Shown piece by piece: positions 24,713-32,276 of a DNA stretch of 64,000 bases. The stretch is from a bacterium (GTDB lineage: Bacteria; Armatimonadota; UBA5829): NCBI GenBank assembly GCA_021371935.1, contig JAJFVF010000009.1, positions 193,803-257,802 on the forward strand, read 5' to 3'. Within the stretch, counting starts at the first letter, position 1; each line of letters opens with the position of its first letter. A program made the translations under genes and the position numbers. A model generated the notes under the pieces. It was not told the origin of the DNA. It saw only the letters and a list, made by a program, of their open reading frames with translations, and did no database searches.

Positions 24713-26671
24713 ATGACTATCAGCCGACTGAGCACTGGCAACGAGTATATTTCCATACCTGAGATTCACACCACAAACGGTGGCGTAGGGTGCATCGGTT
24801 TCATGCTGCGGGCATACAGAGCGTCCATCGAACTTCACGGCTCCGAAGAAGTTCCCCTTCTCAAACCCGTGATCGAACTTGATGGCGAAGACCTCTTTGA
24901 AGAGAACATACAGCATGATTTGTCGTCGTTCTGGATACCCAGGTTCGAAGTATCTTCTCCCCGTTTGAAAGCTTCATCGGTGATATTCGCGCCGCTCGAG
25001 CGCAGAGGTTTTGTATGCGTGCTCACACTGCAAAACACATCCGGCGCTGATTTAGATGTAAGGGCTGGATGGAAAGGGTGTTGGAAGTCGAGTTATCACA
25101 CGGCCAACCTCTCGAAGCTGATGTCGGGTACGAAATATGCCAATATCAGCTCGTGGAAACCCGGAGTGCCGATAGTTGAGTATCGAGGGCACACGCCATT
25201 ATTTGCGATGGCTTTTGTTTCTGGGAATTGTGTCCCGGCAGTGATTAGCGACCTAGAAAAGCACAAGCAGATCACACAATGGACCGGCGAAAGTCTGACT
25301 GCAGCAGCAGGTGTGCCGGTGTGCTATGATCTGATGGACGATTATAAGCTAAAACCGGGCCAATCCTTGGATATTCCGGTCTATATAGGTGTGGGACTGG
25401 AAGAGGTATCTGCAATCGCTTCGGCGGAAGAGATGAAAGTACAGAGATGGGACCGGATGCTGCCCAGGCTTATGGCATGGCTCGACAAGCATGTCATTGA
25501 GTGTAATGATCCATATTTCCGGCGCATGATGAACGTCAACTCGTTCTATAACTACTTCTATTCACAGGCTATAACGCTGGATACTGAAGAGTTGATCCTG
25601 ATGACCTCGCGCAGCAGCAGAAACGACACGTGCGCATCGTATCGGGACCGCGATGCCATGCGCTGGTCGCTGCCCGCTGTATTGCAGATCGACTGGCCTC
25701 GCGCCCGCAATATGCTGATTTATGCTTTTACAACACAGCTTTCCAACGTGGGGGCACATTCTCGGTTTATCGACGGAATAGTCCTGGAGCCGGGGCTTCA
25801 ACTGGACCAGTTGTGTTCACCCATTCGTGCGCTCGCTATGTATGTGGAAGTAACCTCCGATATGTCGATCCTTTTTGACAGACGTGTGCAGGCGGGCGTG
25901 AATACCATTCAACAGATTCTTGCTGCACAGAGGCACACGGAGGCGGCGCTTTTTGAGACTCTGCTTTTGCCTTCGGGTGATGCTTCAGAGTATCCATATG
26001 TCTGTTTTTCCAATGTGCTTGTGTGGCGTTCTCTGTTGGATATCAGCCACATTTATAACCTGATTCGAGACATTGACCGGGCAGAAGAAGCAAAGCTCCT
26101 TGCAATGAGTATCAAAGCGGCAATACAGGCAAATTTCATTGTGGATGGCCCGTATGGGAAGATGTATGCCAGCGAAATTGATCTGAAGGGCAATTATCTG
26201 CTTGACGATGATGCGACGGGGAGTTTGCAATTGCTCAGCTATCTGGGTTTTTGTTCCCAAGGCGACCAGATATACAAAAATACTGTGAAATGGATTCACT
26301 CAGAGCACAATACACTCTCAGGTAAGGGCAATACGTTTGAAGCTCAACTGGCACGTAATGGTCTAGGTCCATCTATTGTCGGTGTGGTTATGGACTTGTT
26401 GTCGGGTCGTGAGAGTGAGGGGCTTGATTTTTTGAGGCGCACCACACTTGATGATGAGATAGCATGCAGCGTGGCAGATCCCAAGACTGGTCATGCTCTC
26501 AGTGGAATGGCGAACGCAAGTTGTGCAGGTTACCTGGCATTCGGACTGCGCACAGCCCTCAAGGCGACGAGTCCGCAGACGTCGCTGATGGAGCAGAAAC
26601 GTCGTCCCAGTGAGGCTTTATATCATCCTCCTCCCGAGACGCGTCACGATACCAAAAAGGCCAGGATGTGA
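24713..26671 (+). CDS. Putative six-hairpin (alpha/alpha) glycosidase-like protein
   Basis: 652 residues, no signal peptide. An N-terminal beta-rich region (to about residue 240) precedes a helical C-terminal half with features of (alpha/alpha)6-barrel glycosidases: CASYRDRDAMRWSLPAVLQI (the R-D-x-M...LPAL pattern of GH15/GH63/debranching-type enzymes), then ARNMLIYAFTTQLSNVG with a following acidic loop, and repeated helical hairpins. A catalytic acid can only be guessed. Cytosolic location suggests action on a storage polysaccharide or oligosaccharide. It overlaps no other gene and is followed by a terminator. The last 40 residues (QKRRPSEALYHPPPETRHDT) are disordered. Alternative: a non-catalytic member of the same fold. 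Confidence 0.6.
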   Translation: MTISRLSTGNEYISIPEIHTTNGGVGCIGFMLRAYRASIELHGSEEVPLLKPVIELDGEDLFEENIQHDLSSFWIPRFEVSSPRLKASSVIFAPLERRGFVCVLTLQNTSGADLDVRAGWKGCWKSSYHTANLSKLMSGTKYANISSWKPGVPIVEYRGHTPLFAMAFVSGNCVPAVISDLEKHKQITQWTGESLTAAAGVPVCYDLMDDYKLKPGQSLDIPVYIGVGLEEVSAIASAEEMKVQRWDRMLPRLMAWLDKHVIECNDPYFRRMMNVNSFYNYFYSQAITLDTEELILMTSRSSRNDTCASYRDRDAMRWSLPAVLQIDWPRARNMLIYAFTTQLSNVGAHSRFIDGIVLEPGLQLDQLCSPIRALAMYVEVTSDMSILFDRRVQAGVNTIQQILAAQRHTEAALFETLLLPSGDASEYPYVCFSNVLVWRSLLDISHIYNLIRDIDRAEEAKLLAMSIKAAIQANFIVDGPYGKMYASEIDLKGNYLLDDDATGSLQLLSYLGFCSQGDQIYKNTVKWIHSEHNTLSGKGNTFEAQLARNGLGPSIVGVVMDLLSGRESEGLDFLRRTTLDDEIACSVADPKTGHALSGMANASCAGYLAFGLRTALKATSPQTSLMEQKRRPSEALYHPPPETRHDTKKARM

Positions 26672-26692
26672 TTGCGCTAAGCGCAAATAAAT

Positions 26693-26723
26693 GAGGCTGC
26701 CTCTTTTGAGACAGCCTCGTTTT
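26693..26723 (+). terminator. Intrinsic terminator after the glycosidase-like gene
   Basis: GAGGCTG (26693-26699) pairs with CAGCCTC (26712-26718), followed by GTTTT. It separates the plus-strand operon from the minus-strand anti-sigma gene. Confidence 0.75.
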
Positions 26724-26745
26724 AGCAACTGATTGTTCGGTTTAC

Positions 26746-27753
26746 TCAATCTCCAGGTTCTACAAGATAGATAGAAGAGTCCACCGCCTGCCAAGTCATC
26801 TTAGCCTGAATGACGCTTCTGTATAGCGCATCTTCCGGCGCACCGTCATTCACGCCTGTGTAGTTGATCTTTTTGTTCAGATCACCGCTTGCCATAATCA
26901 CTATGCCATAACTTCTCGATATCAGTTTTAGGGCATCATAGATGCTCATATTGTCAATCGACAGCTCCAAGCTTTTCGCAGAAGCGTTTTGGTCAAAGTG
27001 TGATGGCAGAAACACATACTCATTATAGTCGTGATGGTTATAGCTCCATCCAACTTTCACAACCCGAGCGCCTATCGATTCGTCCACGCCGATGCGAGTG
27101 GTGGAGCACTCGTCCTGCCTGACGTATCCTGTCTGCCATGTACTAATGGCTGCATCTGCATCCGAAACATCATCCGGCATCATATACATACAAAAATATA
27201 TTGGCCGCTCTTGCTTAGCGGTAAGGCCGAGTTGATATGTGCCGCTATCATCAGGCTTGACGCTTATCGATATTCCTGACTGAGCCACATGATAGCCGGC
27301 TTTGGCCTGGCTTATTTTCGGCCCATCACTTCCGTCTCCAACAGTATGATTAACGGCCCTCGGAACACCCAGCCAATCCGCCACTACGGTGGTGGCAGGT
27401 GTAAGTCTGAAGACCATCACCATTAAAAGCAGTGCGGCGAAACCCATGGCCGCTGCACGGACCGGCACTCGAATTGTGAGGGCTCTCTGCCAATCCAACT
27501 TCCACCATCTTACAGGTGATGGGGTGCGCATTCTCTCACGTTCCACTCGTGCCATAACGGCTGCATGGAAGCCATGCGGGACTTCGACTGCAGGAAGTTC
27601 TTCCAACATTACAATTGATGCATGGAATTTCTCATAATTCGCTTTGCACTTGGGGCACTGTGCAAGATGCTGCTCAAAAACCACCCGCAGCGGTGGGTCC
27701 ATGGTATTTTCCATGTATGCCGAAAAAAGTTCCTGGGCTTTAGTGCATTTCAT
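26746..27753 (-). CDS. Zinc-finger anti-sigma factor with a C-terminal STN/secretin-like domain
   Basis: 335 residues. Residues 1-45 form an anti-sigma zinc finger (zf-HC2): H29, C33 and C36 in QHLAQCPKC (HX3CX2C). A single transmembrane helix (AAAMGFAALLLMVMVFRL, about 110-130) places the rest outside the cytoplasm. The outer part ends with a domain like the STN/secretin N-terminal fold: KSLELSIDNMSIYDALKLIS, YGIVIMASGDLNKKINYTG, then MTWQAVDSSIYLVEP. STN domains normally occur in TonB-dependent transducers and secretins. Here the domain could be the signal receptor that controls release of the ECF sigma encoded upstream. The ATG at 27753 follows GGAG by 10 bases; longer open frames run through a tandem repeat. 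Confidence 0.8.
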   Translation of the reverse strand: MKCTKAQELFSAYMENTMDPPLRVVFEQHLAQCPKCKANYEKFHASIVMLEELPAVEVPHGFHAAVMARVERERMRTPSPVRWWKLDWQRALTIRVPVRAAAMGFAALLLMVMVFRLTPATTVVADWLGVPRAVNHTVGDGSDGPKISQAKAGYHVAQSGISISVKPDDSGTYQLGLTAKQERPIYFCMYMMPDDVSDADAAISTWQTGYVRQDECSTTRIGVDESIGARVVKVGWSYNHHDYNEYVFLPSHFDQNASAKSLELSIDNMSIYDALKLISRSYGIVIMASGDLNKKINYTGVNDGAPEDALYRSVIQAKMTWQAVDSSIYLVEPGD

Positions 27754-27828
27754 AACCAGCTTGCTCCGATCAGTAAATATCTCCTGGCAACTATGCAATA
27801 CTTCCCAAATTTGCATGCGTGCATGCCC

Positions 27829-27904
27829 AAATGCGTACTCTCCTGCGCAAAAATAAATGCGTACTCTCCTGCGCAAAAATATATGTACGCAAATGCGCAC
27901 TCCT
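27829..27904 (-). repeat. 26-bp tandem duplication between sigma and anti-sigma genes
   Basis: Two exact copies of a 26-base unit (27829-27854 and 27855-27880), each AAATGCGTACTCTCCTGCGC plus AAAAAT. A degenerate third copy follows (AAATGCGCACTCCT, 27891-27904). On the minus strand each unit carries GCAGGAGAGTACGC. A nearby GCATGCGTGCATGC (27814-27827) is almost palindromic. The block fills part of an unusually long 273-base gap between the two genes. Confidence 0.85.
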
Positions 27905-28026
27905 ATCCGCTAAGGCTTGCTCATGATCATTATCAGCCCTCGATCGACAAAATCTGCAGGGATGACACTCCCAGATCAAACAACACGCCTACGCGCTTTG
28001 CTATCTACAGTTTCTAGACTTAATAA

Positions 28027-28644
28027 CTATCCGAAAAGTTCCGGCTTGGATTCCAATATTTCTTTGAGTGCGCCTCTGGCACGGTTGAGCCTGGATTTGA
28101 CCGTCCCGATCGGCAAGTGCAAAATATCTGCAATCTCTTCATAACTGCGGTCATGAAGGTGATAAAGCGTCATTATTATCCGCTGGTAATCGGGCAATGA
28201 GTCAATCGCTGCGCGCACAGCTTTGTTGCGTTCCTTGGATTCGGCTATTTCATCCGGCAAGGGGCTTTCATCCTCTATCTGTCGGGAAACGGATGTTTCG
28301 TCGAGTTCGATTATTTCGTCGAGCGACACCTGGCGATGGTTTTTAGCTTTTTTGCGTTCATCGAGGTAGACATTGGTGACGATGCGGTAGATCCAAGTGG
28401 TGAAATTGGCGTCGCCGCGAAATGTTGAGATCGAGTTGAAGACTCGAACGAAGGCTTCCTGTGCGATATCGTTGGCGTCGTCATAGTTGCCGGCAATACC
28501 GTAAGCGAAATTATAGACGCGCTTTTGGAAGTGAGTAACAAGCTCATCGAATGCATTGATGTCGCCGTTCTTGCAGCGGCTGATCAGAGCCTGCTCTTCC
28601 GTGCGGCTTACACTCTTTTTGGTTCCGGACGTGTTAAAGAGCAC
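28027..28644 (-). CDS. ECF-subfamily RNA polymerase sigma factor (RpoE/SigW-like)
   Basis: 205 residues. Region 2 is AFDELVTHFQKRVYNFAYGI, then DANDIAQEAFVRVFNSISTF and FTTWIYRIVTNVYLDERKK. Region 4 is LPDYQRIIMTLYHLHDRSYE, then EEIADILHLPIGTVKSRLNRARGALKE. This is a textbook ECF sigma. The transmembrane zf-HC2 protein downstream on the same strand is its probable anti-sigma factor. Start is GTG at 28644 with GAGG upstream; no in-frame ATG fits better. DUF4446 lies 12 bases upstream, so the sigma gene is in an operon with it. Confidence 0.93.
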   Translation of the reverse strand: MLFNTSGTKKSVSRTEEQALISRCKNGDINAFDELVTHFQKRVYNFAYGIAGNYDDANDIAQEAFVRVFNSISTFRGDANFTTWIYRIVTNVYLDERKKAKNHRQVSLDEIIELDETSVSRQIEDESPLPDEIAESKERNKAVRAAIDSLPDYQRIIMTLYHLHDRSYEEIADILHLPIGTVKSRLNRARGALKEILESKPELFG

Positions 28645-28656
28645 TCCACAACCTCA

Positions 28657-29166
28657 TCAAGCAACCGTGGTCTTTTTTGGACGAACACCGATTGCTCGTT
28701 GTTCCTCTTCGGATAATGCGCGTTCACCTTCGCCGTTCGTAACACTCTTAACATACAACCGCGAGTCTTGGCGTCCATACAGACTGCTTATGATTATTCC
28801 GGTGTTGTTTGCATCCAGCAAAGAGAGCGCGAAGCTCTGTTCTCCACCCACATCTTCAAACGCATTGAACCTGATAATGTTGGTATTTTGAATGCACTTT
28901 TCAATGGCCTGGCCGAGTTCCATCTGCCTGACGTGCACCTCATCCATTTTGTTTCGCAGATCATAGATCAAGGCAGATTGTTCCGATATAGCCTCTGCCA
29001 ATTCCTCTGCGTTGGCGCCGGAGAGCGTAACGCTTTTGCGCTTAGCCAACCTGGATGTCCGCGAAGACAAGACAATCATATAGCCAAACAAAATCAAGCT
29101 GAAAACCAGTAAGCCTATTGACAGATAGGCGTTATATTCCTTTACAAACCCCACGATAACGTGCAT
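28657..29166 (-). CDS. DUF4446 family membrane protein
   Basis: 169 residues. An N-terminal transmembrane helix (YLSIGLLVFSLILFGYMIVL) is followed by a coiled-coil stretch (EELAEAISEQSALIYDLRNK) and the conserved block IIRFNAFEDVGGEQSFALSLLD, then GIIISSLYGRQDSRLYVKSV, which is the DUF4446 signature. Function is unknown in the family, which often neighbours chromosome-partition or cell-envelope genes. The ATG at 29166 with GGGGGA directly upstream is preferred to the GTG four codons earlier. Confidence 0.85.
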   Translation of the reverse strand: MHVIVGFVKEYNAYLSIGLLVFSLILFGYMIVLSSRTSRLAKRKSVTLSGANAEELAEAISEQSALIYDLRNKMDEVHVRQMELGQAIEKCIQNTNIIRFNAFEDVGGEQSFALSLLDANNTGIIISSLYGRQDSRLYVKSVTNGEGERALSEEEQRAIGVRPKKTTVA

Positions 29167-29211
29167 CGTGTCCCCCACATTAGTTATTTTCTAAATTATA
29201 GCACAGATAGC

Positions 29212-29250
29212 CGAAAAAAGTGGAAAGCCGGAGTATGCAGCTTTCCACTT
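29212..29250 (-). terminator. Intrinsic terminator for the alkaline phosphatase gene
   Basis: AAGTGGAAAGC (29218-29228) pairs perfectly with GCTTTCCACTT (29240-29250). On the minus strand the stem is followed by six T from the A-run at 29214-29219. Confidence 0.8.
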
Positions 29251-29261
29251 CAGTCTTCCCA

Positions 29262-30374
29262 TCAGTTCAGTTTACAGCTCCACAGCTTTGAAAAAATCTT
29301 TGGAATTTCAGTGTTGTCATGGACTCCGGCGAAGTATTGCGATCCGGGTCCGTATGCAAATATCGGGACCATATTTGCGGTATGCCCGCCGTAAACCCAA
29401 CCTGCCATAAACTTGGGATGATCGCCGTCAGGGTTAAGCACGCCCATTCCGCCGGTCTCATGGTCTGCAGTCACAACAACCAGAGTATCTTTATGCGTGC
29501 GCGCATAATCCAGCGCCATTTGCACGGTATTATCGAATTCCAGTGTCTGTTTGACGGCATCAGTTGCATTATTAGCATGCTCAAACGAGTCAATCGTGCC
29601 GCCCTCGCTCATCAGGAAAAAGCCCTTTTTGTTGTTGTCAAGGCAATCAATGGCGCAAGTCGTCATCTCGCGAAAAGTCGGTTCCGGGCTAAATGCCGTC
29701 ATGATATCCGGCACGAACAGCCCAAGCACCTTTCCTGAAGAGATGCCCAACAATTCGTCTCTGGTGGTTATGACTTGAAATCCACTTTTTGCTGCTTCAG
29801 CCATCAAGTCGCGCCCATCAGTTCTGCCATCACTGGTGTCTGTTTTAAGTGTAAAGTCTTTGCGTCCTCCGCCCATAATAACATCAGCTCCAGAGCTGAG
29901 CATCTGAACAGCTATATCGGTTCGCTGGCCGCGGCTGGTCACATGTGATACGAAAGCAGCCGGAGTGGCATCGGTGATGAATTTGGTGCTTACAATTCCG
30001 GTAGCCTTACCCGTATCATGTGCGGCTTCAAGTATTGTTCTGAGTCTTTTGCCAGCCGGATCTATGGAAAGCTCACCGTTGTTGGTCTTGACTCCCGTGG
30101 CATAAGCTGTTGCGGCTGCCGCTGAATCTGTGACCAGCGCATTTGCTGAGTGAGTTTTGATGAGTCCGATGACTGGCATGGTGTCCATGGCAAGTTGACC
30201 ATCCTGACCCGGTCCTGCGCAGCGTGCCGCTGTAATGATGCCTATTCCCATCCCGTCGCCGATGAGAAAAACGATGTTCTTTGGCGTATCTGCTGCGTAG
30301 CATGAGAGAGAAAAGAGTGCGAGGATGACTACCAACAGTAGTCTGCCGCTGAATGCGGTCTTTGTGCGGTGCAT
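29262..30374 (-). CDS. phoA: Alkaline phosphatase (PhoA family)
   Basis: 370 residues. A signal peptide (LLLVVILALFSLSCYA, cut near AAD) sends it to the periplasm. The metal and catalytic motifs are in order: NIVFLIGDGMG (first Asp ligand), nucleophile Ser in VTDSAAAATAYATG, GGGRKDF, then the zinc-site residues in MSEGGTIDSFEHAN and VVVTADHETGGMG. The enzyme releases phosphate from organic monoesters. It is shorter than E. coli PhoA (471) in the crown region, as in many non-enteric homologues. GGAGGT lies 4 bases before the ATG at 30374. No Pho-box-like repeat was recognised upstream. Confidence 0.93.
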   Translation of the reverse strand: MHRTKTAFSGRLLLVVILALFSLSCYAADTPKNIVFLIGDGMGIGIITAARCAGPGQDGQLAMDTMPVIGLIKTHSANALVTDSAAAATAYATGVKTNNGELSIDPAGKRLRTILEAAHDTGKATGIVSTKFITDATPAAFVSHVTSRGQRTDIAVQMLSSGADVIMGGGRKDFTLKTDTSDGRTDGRDLMAEAAKSGFQVITTRDELLGISSGKVLGLFVPDIMTAFSPEPTFREMTTCAIDCLDNNKKGFFLMSEGGTIDSFEHANNATDAVKQTLEFDNTVQMALDYARTHKDTLVVVTADHETGGMGVLNPDGDHPKFMAGWVYGGHTANMVPIFAYGPGSQYFAGVHDNTEIPKIFSKLWSCKLN

Positions 30375-30486
30375 TACTACCTCCAGAGTGATATGCTCTT
30401 CGATGGCGGAGCACAAAGCGATCGCGACCCCAAGGGCTCAAGATTATCTTGCCATTCGCCTTGCGGCATGGTAGGATACAAAAGTC

Positions 30487-32274
30487 ATGGACGAACGAAA
30501 CAAACCCAAAGACAAACGTGCCGCATTCGGCCGGCTTTTAGGTTATCTAAAGCCATATAAAGGTCCTGTAACGATAGGCATTGTCTCGAACATAGGCATT
30601 GGGCTGATCGGCCTGATTCCCCCGCTCATCTATGGAAAGCTTATCACCGATCGGGTCATCATGGCAACCGGTCAACCTTTTGGCGGACGAATTCGTCTGT
30701 TGATTTTTTCTGTCGCGGCTCTATTGATAATTTACATCAGCAGCGCGATGTTATCGTTTACGCGCGGCTATGTAATGCACGTTTTGGGTGAAAAGATCAT
30801 CCGTGACTTGCGAAAACAGATGTTTGCGCGGCTGCAGATGCTCTCGGTTTCATATTTCGACTCCCGGCAGACCGGCGAGATTATGTCCCGTGTCACAAAT
30901 GATACGCAGATGGTCGAAGAGTTCGTAAACCATGCCGCCGACACTCTGGTCTCGGATATCTTCCGACTGCTGGCTATGTGTGCGGTGATGTTTTATCTGT
31001 CGAGCCGACTGGCGGTGGTCGCGCTGCTGCCGGTCCCGGTGCTTTTCTTTCTAGCATACAGGTTTGCGCGCCGAATCAGGGGTACCTATCGAGCAGTTCG
31101 TGAGAGACTGGCGGAGATAAGCGCGAATGTGCAGGAGAGGATAGGCGGTGTGCGGGTAGTCAAGGCCTTTGCGCGCGAGGATTATGAATATGACAACTTC
31201 ACGGCGGATGTTAATTCCTATTACGATCAGCGTGTGAAGGCCGTGCGGATGTGGACGAGTTTCTTTCCAAGCGTGGACCTGCTCATTCAGTTCGGCAACC
31301 TTGGAATATGGATAGTCGGCGCACTCATGGTAATGCACGGCGGTCTGACACTCGGTTCGATGGTCATCTTCACGTTTTACCTGAGCATGCTCTACCAGCC
31401 TGTGGGCAATCTCGCCAGGATCAACGACACCATACAGCGGTCTCTTGCAGCTGCCGAGCGCATATTCGAGGTGATAGACGAGGAGCCTGCAATTGCCGAT
31501 CCAGATGACTCTATTGATATGCCGCGAATAGAGGGTCGGGTGGAGTTTGACCATGTCGATTTCAGATACGAAGACGGCGAGTACGTGCTCAAGGATATAT
31601 GCATCAAGGCCGAGCCGGGTCAGATCGTGGCGCTGGTCGGCAGGAGCGGTGCGGGCAAGACGAGTATCGTGAACCTCATCCCGCGTTTTTACGACCCGAG
31701 CGCAGGCCGTGTGCTGATCGACGGCATTGATGTCAAAAGTGTCAAACAGACCTCCATCAGGCGCCAGGTCGCGATGGTGCTGCAGGATACGTTTTTGTTC
31801 AACGGCACTGTCCGCGAGAACATCCGCTACGGCAAGCTCGATGCGACCAATGAGGAGATTGCCGACGCGGCCAAGGCTGCCAATGCTCATGAGTTTATTG
31901 AGGTCATGCCTCAGGGATATGACACGGAAATCGGCGAGCGCGGGATCAAGCTCTCCGGCGGTCAGAAACAGAGACTGGCCATCGCACGTGCTATTCTGGC
32001 CGACCCCAGGATTCTAATACTCGACGAAGCGACCAGTTCAGTCGATTCGGAGAGTGAATATCTGATTCATCGAGCTATGGACCGTCTTATGGAGGGGCGC
32101 ACAACATTCGTCATTGCCCACCGACTTTCGACAGTCAAGCACGCCGATCAGATAATCACGCTCGAACATGGCTGTGTGACCGAGGTTGGCGATCATAAAT
32201 CGCTTTTGGATCACGATGGCGTCTACTCACAGATGTATGCGATGCAGTTCAGGCTTAACGAGGAGCTGAGCTAG
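30487..32274 (+). CDS. ABC exporter (MsbA/LmrA-type half transporter)
   Basis: 595 residues: six transmembrane helices in residues 20-330, with the exporter coupling region EKIIRDLRKQMFARLQMLSV and YFDSRQTGEIMSRVTND. The nucleotide-binding domain from 345 has Walker A VGRSGAGKTS, Q-loop, signature LSGGQKQRLAIARA, Walker B ILILDEATSSVD and switch His in VIAHRLST. Acts as a homodimer exporting lipids, lipid-linked sugars or drugs. The next gene starts 2 bases after its stop and encodes a GT39-like glycosyltransferase, so a lipid-linked glycan is a plausible substrate (inference). Confidence 0.93.
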   Translation: MDERNKPKDKRAAFGRLLGYLKPYKGPVTIGIVSNIGIGLIGLIPPLIYGKLITDRVIMATGQPFGGRIRLLIFSVAALLIIYISSAMLSFTRGYVMHVLGEKIIRDLRKQMFARLQMLSVSYFDSRQTGEIMSRVTNDTQMVEEFVNHAADTLVSDIFRLLAMCAVMFYLSSRLAVVALLPVPVLFFLAYRFARRIRGTYRAVRERLAEISANVQERIGGVRVVKAFAREDYEYDNFTADVNSYYDQRVKAVRMWTSFFPSVDLLIQFGNLGIWIVGALMVMHGGLTLGSMVIFTFYLSMLYQPVGNLARINDTIQRSLAAAERIFEVIDEEPAIADPDDSIDMPRIEGRVEFDHVDFRYEDGEYVLKDICIKAEPGQIVALVGRSGAGKTSIVNLIPRFYDPSAGRVLIDGIDVKSVKQTSIRRQVAMVLQDTFLFNGTVRENIRYGKLDATNEEIADAAKAANAHEFIEVMPQGYDTEIGERGIKLSGGQKQRLAIARAILADPRILILDEATSSVDSESEYLIHRAMDRLMEGRTTFVIAHRLSTVKHADQIITLEHGCVTEVGDHKSLLDHDGVYSQMYAMQFRLNEELS

Positions 32275-32276
32275 AT

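Noticed and set aside
27753-27900. N-terminal extension of the anti-sigma factor reading through the tandem repeat
   Set aside because: The extension consists of repeat-encoded Arg/Cys-rich peptide with no ribosome site, and zf-HC2 homology begins at 27753.
27829-27904. Tandem repeat as a CRISPR array
   Set aside because: Repeats are directly adjacent with no spacers and there are no cas genes.
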